A program made the translations under genes and the position numbers. From contig JAUZPT010000022.1 in the NCBI GenBank assembly GCA_030705745.1, positions 1-17,158 on the forward strand: a stretch of DNA of 17,158 nt, given 5' to 3'. The DNA comes from Bacillota bacterium (GTDB lineage Bacteria; Bacillota; Bacilli; Bacillales; Cytobacillaceae). The notes beneath the pieces were generated by a model. That model did not search any database. It was not told the origin of the DNA and worked only from the letters and a program-made list of their open reading frames with translations. Each line of letters opens with the position of its first letter. Within the stretch, counting starts at the first letter, position 1. Positions 6,935 through 14,552 of this stretch are shown here, piece by piece.

Positions 6935-7627
6935 ATGAAAATATTAGTTGTAGAAGATGAACAAGCACTTTTACATAGTATTGAAAAGATTCTAAAGGAA
7001 GAAAATTATTACGTAGACGGTACCTTAAACGGTTATGATGGACTCCAACTGGCACAACAAAATATTTACGATGCAATCATTCTGGATGTTATGCTGCCTG
7101 AAATAGACGGTTTTTCCATAATAAAGGCATTAAGGGAAAGCTCAATAAGGACACCTGTCATTTTTCTTACAGCTAAAGATAGTGTTGTAGACCGTGTAAG
7201 AGGATTGGACCTTGGTGCGGATGATTACTTAACTAAGCCATTTGCTGCTCCAGAATTACTCGCCCGGCTCAGGGTCCTTCTGCGTGGTAAGGGGGACAAT
7301 TATGAAGCAGAGGTTGTGTATGGACCGTTAAAAGTTAATGAAAATGAATATGATGGATTTATCCACGACCAAAAATTAAATTTAACTGGTAAGGAATATT
7401 TACTATTAGAGTATTTTATTAGGAATAAAGAACAAATTTTGTTAAGAGATCAAATATTTAATCGTATTTGGGGATTTAGTTCTGAATCAGGATTAAATGT
7501 TGTAGATGTTTATGTACACCATCTCCGAAAAAAGCTGTCGATCTTTCAATGTGACCATTTTATTAAAACCGTCCGAGGAATTGGCTTTATGTTAAAAGGA
7601 GACGAAGAGGATGTTTCAAAAAACTAA
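6935..7627 (+). CDS. OmpR-family response regulator, CiaR-like
   Basis: A 230-residue response regulator. The receiver domain (1-115) has the acidic pair Glu7-Asp8, phospho-acceptor Asp51 in LDVMLP, Thr79 and Lys101 in TKPF. The C-terminal winged helix (about 125-223) ends in the usual TVRGIGF turn. The stretch DQIFNRIWGF with VVDVYVHHLRKKL resembles streptococcal CiaR more than PhoP. ATG at 6935 was chosen because TTGGAGA precedes it and the protein then starts MKILVVEDE; an upstream in-frame ATG at 6899 has no ribosome binding site. The last 17 bp overlap the kinase gene, so the two are translationally coupled. The signal and targets are unknown. The phosphotransfer role is certain, the CiaR relation tentative. 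Confidence 0.9.
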   Translation: MKILVVEDEQALLHSIEKILKEENYYVDGTLNGYDGLQLAQQNIYDAIILDVMLPEIDGFSIIKALRESSIRTPVIFLTAKDSVVDRVRGLDLGADDYLTKPFAAPELLARLRVLLRGKGDNYEAEVVYGPLKVNENEYDGFIHDQKLNLTGKEYLLLEYFIRNKEQILLRDQIFNRIWGFSSESGLNVVDVYVHHLRKKLSIFQCDHFIKTVRGIGFMLKGDEEDVSKN

Positions 7628-8873
7628 ATTACGATTAGTTTCTCTATATACGCTCGTTTTCTTTTTAATTTTGAGTAGTCTTGGTGTGAGTTTATATTTT
7701 TATATGTATCACACATCCTTGTCATCTATTGACGACAAGCTGTCACAAAAAGCTACATTCCTTTTTCAAAACAATGGAAAAGAATTTCGTGAAGAAAACG
7801 AGAGGGAATCCGAACGCAAGGTTTCCTATCTGTTTTGGGGCGAAAGAGGCAAATTCTTAATGAGTTATCCCATAAATGCCTTCTTTAAAAAAGATTTTGC
7901 CTATTTATCACCAAGGAAAGAGAATGAGAAGCTTCGAACACAAGAATTTGACGGCCATACTTATCGAATTATGACTATTCATATAAATGGGAAACAATTT
8001 GAAGCAATCAATAATGAAACGGTTAAAACGCTTCAGCTTGTATACAACATTGACCCTGAAATCAATATTTTAAAGAATTTATTCAAATTGATTGGGTTTG
8101 GAAGTGCTGGCGGTTTGTTAATATCTTATTTTGCGGGTCTTTTTTTAGCAAATAAAGCCCTTGTTCCGATACAAAGATCATGGGAAAAACAGTCTCAGTT
8201 CGTTGCGGATGCATCTCATGAGCTCCGTACGCCATTATCTGTTATCCAAACACATCTAGAACTCCTTTTTCGCCATCCGACTAATACGATTGAACAAGAA
8301 AGTGAAACCATTTTTAATAGTCTTTCAGAAGTAAAACGAGTAAATAAATTAGTTACAGACTTGCTTACATTAGCAAGATCAGATTCAAATGACCTATTAA
8401 TTAATCCGCACCTGTTTTTAATGGATGAGATGCTTGAGGTAATTGTTGAACAATTTACCCCAATTGCCAACATCAAAGAAATTAACTTGTTTGGAAAAAT
8501 AGAAAGCGATATCCACTATTATGGAGATAAAGAAAGAATTCACCAACTATTTATCATTCTTTTAGATAATTCTCTTAAATACACTTCATCTAAAGGAAAG
8601 GTGTCAATTATTTGTGAGAAGGAAGGCAATAACGTAATTATTACAATAGAAGATAATGGAATTGGTATTAGTGAAGAAGATTTACCGTATATTTTTGACC
8701 GATTTTTCCGAAGCGATAAAGGTAGAACAAGGTCAGAGGGCGGCACCGGACTCGGTTTATCAATTGCTAATTGGATTGTAAAAGCACATGAAGGTCAAAT
8801 CAAAATCGAAAGCAAGCTAAAAGTAGGAACAAAATTTATTGTTAAGCTTCCGATAAGAGAAAGTTTCAAATAG
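7611..8873 (+). CDS. Sensor histidine kinase, CiaH-like, no obvious HAMP domain
   Basis: A 420-residue membrane kinase. One membrane segment (about 11-31) and a second (about 161-181) enclose an extracytoplasmic sensor of about 125 residues rich in charged residues. Only about 20 residues separate the second segment from the H-box FVADASHELRTPL with His203, so there is no room for a normal HAMP domain. Then follow the N-box Asn320 in LLDNSLKYT, the G1 box DNGIGI (348-353), the F box FDRFFR and the G2 box GGTGLGL (377-383). All catalytic boxes are intact. The pattern LxPIxxSWEKQSQFVADASHELRTPL is that of the CiaH/RprX-like group. It overlaps the upstream regulator gene by 17 bp and has AAAGGAG before its ATG. 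The signal is unknown. Confidence 0.9.
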   Translation: MFQKTKLRLVSLYTLVFFLILSSLGVSLYFYMYHTSLSSIDDKLSQKATFLFQNNGKEFREENERESERKVSYLFWGERGKFLMSYPINAFFKKDFAYLSPRKENEKLRTQEFDGHTYRIMTIHINGKQFEAINNETVKTLQLVYNIDPEINILKNLFKLIGFGSAGGLLISYFAGLFLANKALVPIQRSWEKQSQFVADASHELRTPLSVIQTHLELLFRHPTNTIEQESETIFNSLSEVKRVNKLVTDLLTLARSDSNDLLINPHLFLMDEMLEVIVEQFTPIANIKEINLFGKIESDIHYYGDKERIHQLFIILLDNSLKYTSSKGKVSIICEKEGNNVIITIEDNGIGISEEDLPYIFDRFFRSDKGRTRSEGGTGLGLSIANWIVKAHEGQIKIESKLKVGTKFIVKLPIRESFK

Positions 8874-8894
8874 ACTCGACCTATAGAGGTCTCA

Positions 8895-8926
8895 GGGGGC
8901 GTGCTTTGCACCCCTTATTTTTTATT
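8895..8926 (+). terminator. Terminator of the CiaRH-like pair
   Basis: GTGC (8901-8904) pairs with GCAC (8908-8911) over a 3-nt TTT loop, and the stem continues with GGG on CCC and G-T pairs across a one-base bulge. It is followed by TTATTTTTTATTT. A small hairpin GACCT-ATAG-AGGTC (8878-8891) precedes it. Together they isolate the pair from phoPR. Confidence 0.75.
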
Positions 8927-8950
8927 TGGGATTTAATTTGTAGCCTTCGT

Positions 8951-8980
8951 TTGCGAGTATTCATTTTGTTATTATATTAT
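8951..8980 (+). promoter_or_regulatory. Tentative phoP promoter
   Basis: TTGCGA (8951-8956) and TATTAT (8975-8980) are separated by 18 bp; TATAGT at 8978-8983 is an alternative -10. The hexamers are mediocre. No run of PhoP boxes was recognised here, although the phoP promoter of B. subtilis is autoregulated. Confidence 0.3.
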
Positions 8981-9035
8981 AGTAAAGAAGGATACTTGGA
9001 TAATGTAGGGGTTAATATCTTTTACGGAGGCGTTT

Positions 9036-9749
9036 ATGAAAAATAAAGTTCTTGTTGTCGACGATGAACCATCTATCGTAACATTACTCAAATATAATTT
9101 GGAACAGGCTGGTTATGATGTGATTACAGCTGCAGATGGTGAGGAAGGCTTGCAACTGGCTTTGTCTGAAACTCCGGATATTATTGTTCTAGACTTGATG
9201 CTGCCAAAAATGGATGGAATGGAAGTATGCAAGGAACTGCGACTCAAAAGGGTAATGACTCCCATCTTAATGCTGACGGCTAAAGATGATGAATTTGACA
9301 GAATCCTTGGCCTTGAGCTTGGTGCAGATGATTATATGATTAAGCCATTCAGTCCGAGGGAAGTCATTGCAAGGGTAAAAGCCATTTTGAGAAGAACACA
9401 GGTCCATCCTGAAATGAAGGAAGTAGTGGATGAAACGAATGATTCAATCGTCATTGGCGAACTGAAAATACTTCCTGAACAATATGAGGCGTTATTCAAG
9501 GGGGAAATCTTGGAATTAACGCTTAAGGAATTTGAATTACTGCATTTTTTGGCTCAAAATAAAAATCGTGTACTAACGCGAGATCAGCTTTTAAGCGCAG
9601 TATGGAATTATGACTTTGCCGGAGACACTAGAATTGTCGATGTACACATTTCTCATCTACGGGAAAAAATAGAGATTGATACGAAAAAACCGCTCTACAT
9701 TAAAACGATGAGGGGATTGGGCTATAAACTCGAGGAGCCCAAGCTGTAA
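9036..9749 (+). CDS. phoP: Alkaline phosphatase synthesis response regulator PhoP
   Basis: A 237-residue OmpR-family regulator of the phosphate-starvation (Pho) response. The receiver has Asp9-Asp10, phospho-acceptor Asp53 in LDLMLPKMDG, Thr81 and Lys103 in IKPFSPRE. The DNA-binding winged helix lies at about 135-232 with RIVDVHISHLREKIE and MRGLGYKLE. When phosphorylated by PhoR it binds tandem TT-A-CA hexamers. ATG at 9036 has ACGGAGG upstream at the normal distance. It overlaps phoR by one base (TAATG), so the two are coupled. The name rests on sequence and on the mdh-phoPR-polA order. A candidate target of this protein lies just after phoR. Confidence 0.95.
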   Translation: MKNKVLVVDDEPSIVTLLKYNLEQAGYDVITAADGEEGLQLALSETPDIIVLDLMLPKMDGMEVCKELRLKRVMTPILMLTAKDDEFDRILGLELGADDYMIKPFSPREVIARVKAILRRTQVHPEMKEVVDETNDSIVIGELKILPEQYEALFKGEILELTLKEFELLHFLAQNKNRVLTRDQLLSAVWNYDFAGDTRIVDVHISHLREKIEIDTKKPLYIKTMRGLGYKLEEPKL

Positions 9750-11518
9750 TGACAAAATTCAGAACCAAGCTTCTTATTGCTTTAATAACGTTAATAATTA
9801 CCGTATTGCTCGGTCTTGGTTTATTTTTGGGACAGTTGTTTAAGGACTACTATTTGCATTCTTTTAATGAACGTTTAAAAAAGGAAAGTAGCCTCTTAAG
9901 CATGCATGTTGAAGACACTGGTGGAATAAGCGCTTTGAACAAAGTGGAATTATTTAAGATAAGTCATACCCTCGACACAAGAATCACGGTAACGGATAAA
10001 AAGGGCAAAATTTTATTCGATAGTGGCAGTATACTTCTTGGTAATAATACAGGACATGAAACGACGATTAAAAGCGTTATACACAACAAAGCTGAAACAT
10101 CGAAAAAAACGAAGATTGGCCGCAATTCCAATGTGCATTATTATTGGAACCCAATCATGAAAAAAGGGAAAATTGAGGGTTATGTCTTTTTAAGCGCTAA
10201 AACGGATGAACTAAAAAATGCATCAATTCAAATTTGGTGGTTATTATCAATCAGTCTTGGTTTAGCGTTTATTGTGATAACAATCCTTGGCTTCAGGATT
10301 ACAAAAAGGTATACAAAACCTATCGAGTCGGCTACAAACGTTGCTATTGAGCTTGCCAAAGGCAATTTTAGAGCGCGAACCTATGAAGACCGGATGAATG
10401 AAACAGGTATGCTCAGTTCTTCCATCAATGTTCTTGCACGCAATCTTGAAGAAATGGTAAAGGCACAAGAAATGCAGCAGGACAGGCTAAGTGCATTGAT
10501 AGAAAACATGGGAAGCGGGCTGATGTTGATTGACAGCCGCGGATATATAAATTTAATTAATCGCGGATATAAAGATATTTTTCATGTTCATCCGCACGAC
10601 TATGTAAATGAGCTTTATTATGAAGTAATCGAGCATAAAGAGGTCTGCCGCTTAGTAGAGGAAGTTTTTATGACTGAGCAAAAAGTGAACAGGCAAATGC
10701 ATCTTCCTCTTGCGATCGAAAGGCGCGTCTTTGAAGTTTATGGTGTTCCAATCATTGGTGCAAACAACGTGTGGAAAGGTGTTTTACTTGTTTTTCATGA
10801 TATAACCGAATTGAAGGATTTGGAGCAGATGAGAAAAGATTTCGTGGCAAATGTTTCTCATGAATTAAAGACGCCTGTCACGTCCATTAAGGGATTTTCA
10901 GAAACATTGCTTGAAGGAGCAATGGAAGACAAAGGTACATTGGAAGCATTCCTGTCAATCATCTTAAAGGAAAGTGACAGGCTACAAACGCTAATTCAAG
11001 ATTTGCTTGAACTTTCAAAGATCGAACAACATGGTTTTGTCCTAGATATCCAGGAATTTGATCTCAAAGCTATCCTCAGCGATGTATTGACGATGCTGAG
11101 TGGCAAAGCAGATGAGAAAAACATAAAACTTGATTTTGATTGCAGCAAGGAGGCTGTCTGGGTCGAGGGAGATGCATCGCGTTTGAAACAAGTATTCATT
11201 AATCTCGTAACAAATGCGCTATCTTATACTCCTTCTGGAGGAACAGTAAAAATTGTTGTTAATCAAGGTAAAGGAAAACTACAAATTCACGTAATTGATA
11301 CAGGAATCGGCATCGAAAAAAAGGAAATTTCGAGGATTTTCGAACGGTTTTACAGAGTGGACCGTGCGCGAAGCAGGAACTCGGGGGGGACTGGACTAGG
11401 TTTGGCGATTGTAAAGCATTTAGTCGAGGCGCATCATGGAAATATTTCTGTAAAAAGTGAGGTCGGCTTTGGAAGTGAATTTATAATCGAATTAGAACAG
11501 TCCTTCCGTGTACATTAA
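9749..11518 (+). CDS. phoR: Phosphate sensor histidine kinase PhoR
   Basis: A 589-residue membrane kinase that phosphorylates PhoP when phosphate is short. Order: membrane segment 8-30; extracytoplasmic domain about 31-160; second membrane segment about 163-184; HAMP about 185-240; cytoplasmic PAS domain about 243-352 ending in HDITELKDLEQ; dimerisation domain with H-box FVANVSHELKTPVTSIKGF and His371; ATPase domain with Asn489 in NLVTNALSYTP, DTGIGI (517-522), FERFYRVDRARSR and GGTGLGLAIV. All boxes are intact and the length is close to B. subtilis PhoR (about 580). The start ATG overlaps the phoP stop by one base, with GAGGAG inside phoP as the ribosome binding site. Confidence 0.95.
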   Translation: MTKFRTKLLIALITLIITVLLGLGLFLGQLFKDYYLHSFNERLKKESSLLSMHVEDTGGISALNKVELFKISHTLDTRITVTDKKGKILFDSGSILLGNNTGHETTIKSVIHNKAETSKKTKIGRNSNVHYYWNPIMKKGKIEGYVFLSAKTDELKNASIQIWWLLSISLGLAFIVITILGFRITKRYTKPIESATNVAIELAKGNFRARTYEDRMNETGMLSSSINVLARNLEEMVKAQEMQQDRLSALIENMGSGLMLIDSRGYINLINRGYKDIFHVHPHDYVNELYYEVIEHKEVCRLVEEVFMTEQKVNRQMHLPLAIERRVFEVYGVPIIGANNVWKGVLLVFHDITELKDLEQMRKDFVANVSHELKTPVTSIKGFSETLLEGAMEDKGTLEAFLSIILKESDRLQTLIQDLLELSKIEQHGFVLDIQEFDLKAILSDVLTMLSGKADEKNIKLDFDCSKEAVWVEGDASRLKQVFINLVTNALSYTPSGGTVKIVVNQGKGKLQIHVIDTGIGIEKKEISRIFERFYRVDRARSRNSGGTGLGLAIVKHLVEAHHGNISVKSEVGFGSEFIIELEQSFRVH

Positions 11519-11528
11519 TACCAAAAGG

Positions 11529-11635
11529 GGGGCTTTCATTTTCATAACATGCAGGGTATGAAAAATTTACAATAAATTTACCATACTTTCATTCTCTGTT
11601 AACACTATGGGGTTATGATTATCGTTGAAAGCCCC
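11529..11635. repeat. Long-range inverted repeat enclosing the PhoP-box array
   Basis: GGGGCTTTCA (11529-11538) is perfectly complementary to TGAAAGCCCC (11626-11635), and just inside it TCATAAC (11542-11548) pairs with GTTATGA (11612-11618). In a read-through phoPR transcript these would form a 17-bp interrupted stem around about 63 nt. The right arm of the outer stem coincides with the predicted start of the small transcript. Confidence 0.6.
11566..11619 (+). promoter_or_regulatory. PhoP-dependent promoter: four PhoP-box hexamers plus -10
   Basis: The hexamers TTTACA (11566-11571), TTTACC (11577-11582), TTCATT (11588-11593) and TTAACA (11599-11604) are each separated by exactly 5 bp. Against the PhoP box TT(A/T/C)A(C/T)A two match fully and two miss one base. 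TATGAT (11614-11619) follows 9 bp later as a -10; there is no -35. With a start at 11626 the array covers -60 to -22, the placement known for PhoP-activated promoters of B. subtilis. The geometry is seen directly; PhoP binding is inferred. Confidence 0.65.
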
Positions 11636-11691
11636 TCATCCAAGGAGCCAAACAGAAAAAGGCGAAAGCAAACCCCGCTTTCGTCTTTTTT
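11626..11691 (+). ncRNA. Putative PhoP-dependent small RNA (or attenuated polA leader)
   Basis: Transcription from the promoter just upstream would run from about 11626 into the terminator ending at 11691, giving about 66 nt. The segment has no ATG, GTG or TTG placed after its AAGGAG (11642-11647), so no peptide is expected. The 5' part contains GCCCCUC and seems weakly structured; C-rich single-stranded motifs are used by Firmicutes small RNAs such as FsrA to pair with Shine-Dalgarno sequences. The 5' GAAAGC (11627-11632) could also pair with GCTTTC of the terminator, hinting at attenuation. Not recognised as a known RNA family; the prediction rests on promoter plus terminator. Confidence 0.4.
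11661..11691. terminator. Intrinsic terminator between phoR and polA
   Basis: GGCGAAAGC (11661-11669) pairs with GCTTTCGTC (11677-11685), with one G-T pair, around a 7-nt loop and is followed by six Ts (11686-11691). AAAAA just before the stem gives a T-run on the other strand too. It lies 142 bp after phoR and 200 bp before polA, so it could end phoPR, a small transcript starting in the gap, or both. Confidence 0.85.
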
Positions 11692-11785
11692 ATATTCAAA
11701 ACGATGGCGATAAACTCCAGTTCTTCCTCTTAAACTCTTTTTTCCTTTCTTCATAAACCGCAATTTTCCTTTCTCTTTCCACTCA

Positions 11786-11794
11786 TGATAAAAT
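11786..11794 (+). promoter_or_regulatory. Tentative extended -10 promoter for polA
   Basis: TGATAAAAT reads as TG-N-TAAAAT, an extended -10 with five of six consensus bases, about 98 bp before polA. No convincing -35 element lies 17 bp upstream. The rest of 11692-11875 shows no gene or structure that I recognise. Confidence 0.3.
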
Positions 11795-11891
11795 AAAACA
11801 AGTATAGTTGCCCTTTTTCTTGAATTTGTTTTTCCGTGCATAGCGGACAAGATTTATTGAAGATGGCATAAAAAAGAGGAGGAGTCATGAC

Positions 11892-14528
11892 ATGGAAAAA
11901 AAGAAGCTTGTTCTCATTGATGGAAATAGTATAGCATACCGTGCTTTCTTTGCCCTTCCCTTGTTAAATAATGATAAAGGAATACATACAAACGCCATTT
12001 ACGGATTTACGAGGCTGCTGATGAAAATATTGGAGGATGAAAAGCCGACACATCTTCTCGTTGCATTTGATGCTGGTAAAACCACTTTTCGTCATAAGAC
12101 GTTCAGTGAATACAAGGGGGGAAGGCAAAAGACCCCGCCGGAACTGTCCGAGCAATTCCCTTTTATTCGCCAACTGCTCGATTCGTATGGAATATCCCGT
12201 TATGAACTTGAAAACTTTGAAGCCGATGATATTATCGGAACGCTTTCCTTGCAAGCTGAAAGTGAAGGATTTGAAGTTCGCGTCATTTCAGGCGACAAGG
12301 ATTTAACACAGCTGTCTTCTCCTCATACGACAGTAGGGATTACCCGGAAAGGCATAACGGACATTGAGGAATACACACCGGAACATATTTTAGAAAAATA
12401 TGGGCTGACTCCTTTACAAATCATTGATATGAAAGGCTTGATGGGGGATGCGTCGGATAATATCCCCGGTGTGCCTGGAGTCGGAGAAAAAACAGCCATT
12501 AAATTATTGAAGGAATTTTCAACTGTCGAGAACTTGCTCAATTCGATCGACCAGGTAAGTGGAAACAAGCTGAAAGAAAAACTTGAAGAATTTAAAGACC
12601 AGGCTATCATGAGCAAGGAATTGGCGACCATTACCCGGGATGCTCCTTTCGAAGTTAAATTGGCTGATCTCACATTTAACGGGATGAACAAAGATCAAAT
12701 TGTCCCTCTTTTTAAAGAACTTGGCTTTAACTCCTTGTTGGACAAACTTGGAGAAGATACAGAAGTGGCGGAATCGATAGAACTTGAAGAAATAAATTTT
12801 GAAATTTGTACTGAAGCCCCTACGGGCATTTTTGGTTCAAGCAGTTTCTTTTACGTCGAAGTACTTGAAGATAATTACCATAATGCCGATATTATCGGTT
12901 TTTCCATCGTAAATGACAGCGGCAACTATTATTTGCCGACAGAAATTGCAACGAGTTCTCCCTCTTTTAAAGAATGGGCCGAGGATGATGCAATGAAAAA
13001 AATAGTTTATGATGCGAAACGGTCAGAAGTGTCATTAAGAAGACATGGAATTCATTTAAAAGGCGTTGAATTTGATACATTTATCGCTCCTTATATCGTT
13101 GACCCTTCCGCTTCGCTGGCTGACCTCGCTTCTATTGCCAGCCGCTATGGGATTCATCTTGTCGAATCGGATGAAACGTTTTACGGCAAAGGTGCCAAGA
13201 GGCATATCCCTTCCCTGGATAAACTAGCCGAGCACCTCGTCAGAAAAGGAATGGCTATGGCGGTCTTGAAGGAAAAGCTTGAAAAGGACCTTGAGGCTAA
13301 TCAGCAGGATGACCTTTTCAGGGAGCTTGAAATGCCTTTGTCCTTAATTTTGGCTGATATGGAAGCAACAGGCGTCAAAATCGATTTGGAACGTCTTAAG
13401 AAAATGGGCGAAGAAATTAATTTGAAACTTGTACAAATAGAAAGCCGTATTTTTGAACTTGCAGGAGAAGAATTCAATATTAATTCACCAAAGCAAATGG
13501 GCGTCATTTTATTTGAAAAACTAAACTTGCCATCGTCGAAAAAAACAAAAACAGGCTATTCCACGTCTGCAGATATTTTGGAAAAACTGGCTCCTGAACA
13601 TGAAATTATCGAGCATATACTGCAATTCCGTCAATTGGGCAAACTTCAATCAACGTATATTGAAGGATTGCTGAAAGTGATGGATCCGACTACAGGGAAA
13701 GTTCATACGAGATTCAACCAGGCATTGACACAAACCGGCCGGCTTAGCTCGACAGATCCTAACCTGCAAAACATTCCGATCCGCCTAGAGGAAGGAAAGA
13801 AAATTCGACAAGCGTTTATTGCTTCTGAAAAAGACTGGCTTATCTTTGCTGCAGATTATTCTCAAATTGAACTTCGAGTTCTCGCACATATTGCCGATGA
13901 TGAAAAATTAATTCAGGCCTTTAAAGAGGATGCCGATATTCATACAAAAACGGCAATGGAAGTGTTCCATGTGAAGGAAAATGAAGTGACATCAAATATG
14001 AGGAGGCAGGCGAAGGCAGTAAATTTCGGGATTGTTTATGGAATCAGCGATTTTGGCCTTTCGCAAAGTCTTGGAATTTCTCGAAAAGAAGCGGGATTGT
14101 TCATTGACCGTTATTTGGAAAGCTATCCTGGTGTACGTGAATACATGGATGACATCGTGCAAGTGGCAAAACAAAAAGGCTATGTAACGACCTTGATGCA
14201 AAGAAGGCGCTACATTCCTGAAATTACGAGCAGAAATTTTAATCTCCGAGGCTTTGCTGAAAGAACAGCAATGAATACACCGATTCAGGGAAGTGCAGCG
14301 GATATCATCAAAAAAGCGATGATTGACATGGCGAAAAAACTAAAGGAAATGAATTTGAAAACACGGCTGCTTCTTTCTGTGCATGACGAATTGATTTTTG
14401 AAGCGCCAAAGGATGAAATAGAAATCCTTAAGGAAATTGTGCCGGAAGTCATGGAAAATGCTTTGGAGTTAAAAGTGCCATTAAAAGTGGATTATTCTTT
14501 CGGGCCGACCTGGTATGACGCAAAATAA
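11892..14528 (+). CDS. polA: DNA polymerase I
   Basis: An 878-residue replication and repair polymerase. The N-terminal 5'-nuclease domain (about 1-290) begins LVLIDGNSIAYRAFF and has EADDIIG and GLMGDASDNIPGVPGVGEKTA. The middle domain (about 300-470) is an exonuclease relic: the residue aligned with E. coli Asp355 is Tyr in FFYVEVLED and the Asp501 region is lost, so proofreading is not expected; this is normal for Bacillus PolA. The polymerase domain has motif A with Asp655 in DYSQIELR, motif B (Arg704, Lys708, Tyr716 in RRQAKAVNFGIVYG) and motif C with His831-Asp832 in SVHDE. ATG 11892 follows GAGGAGG; the nearby ATG 11887 is out of frame. mutM follows after 24 bp. Confidence 0.97.
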   Translation: MEKKKLVLIDGNSIAYRAFFALPLLNNDKGIHTNAIYGFTRLLMKILEDEKPTHLLVAFDAGKTTFRHKTFSEYKGGRQKTPPELSEQFPFIRQLLDSYGISRYELENFEADDIIGTLSLQAESEGFEVRVISGDKDLTQLSSPHTTVGITRKGITDIEEYTPEHILEKYGLTPLQIIDMKGLMGDASDNIPGVPGVGEKTAIKLLKEFSTVENLLNSIDQVSGNKLKEKLEEFKDQAIMSKELATITRDAPFEVKLADLTFNGMNKDQIVPLFKELGFNSLLDKLGEDTEVAESIELEEINFEICTEAPTGIFGSSSFFYVEVLEDNYHNADIIGFSIVNDSGNYYLPTEIATSSPSFKEWAEDDAMKKIVYDAKRSEVSLRRHGIHLKGVEFDTFIAPYIVDPSASLADLASIASRYGIHLVESDETFYGKGAKRHIPSLDKLAEHLVRKGMAMAVLKEKLEKDLEANQQDDLFRELEMPLSLILADMEATGVKIDLERLKKMGEEINLKLVQIESRIFELAGEEFNINSPKQMGVILFEKLNLPSSKKTKTGYSTSADILEKLAPEHEIIEHILQFRQLGKLQSTYIEGLLKVMDPTTGKVHTRFNQALTQTGRLSSTDPNLQNIPIRLEEGKKIRQAFIASEKDWLIFAADYSQIELRVLAHIADDEKLIQAFKEDADIHTKTAMEVFHVKENEVTSNMRRQAKAVNFGIVYGISDFGLSQSLGISRKEAGLFIDRYLESYPGVREYMDDIVQVAKQKGYVTTLMQRRRYIPEITSRNFNLRGFAERTAMNTPIQGSAADIIKKAMIDMAKKLKEMNLKTRLLLSVHDELIFEAPKDEIEILKEIVPEVMENALELKVPLKVDYSFGPTWYDAK

Positions 14529-14552
14529 TTAGCAGCTAAGGGGGGAAATCAC

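Noticed and set aside
8930..9035. PhoP boxes upstream of phoP
   Set aside because: Single TT-A-like hexamers occur, but no run with regular 11-bp spacing comparable to that after phoR.
11605..11850. 81-codon frame on the - strand in the phoR-polA gap
   Set aside because: It starts at a TTG with no ribosome binding site, runs through an intrinsic terminator, and shows no recognisable domain.
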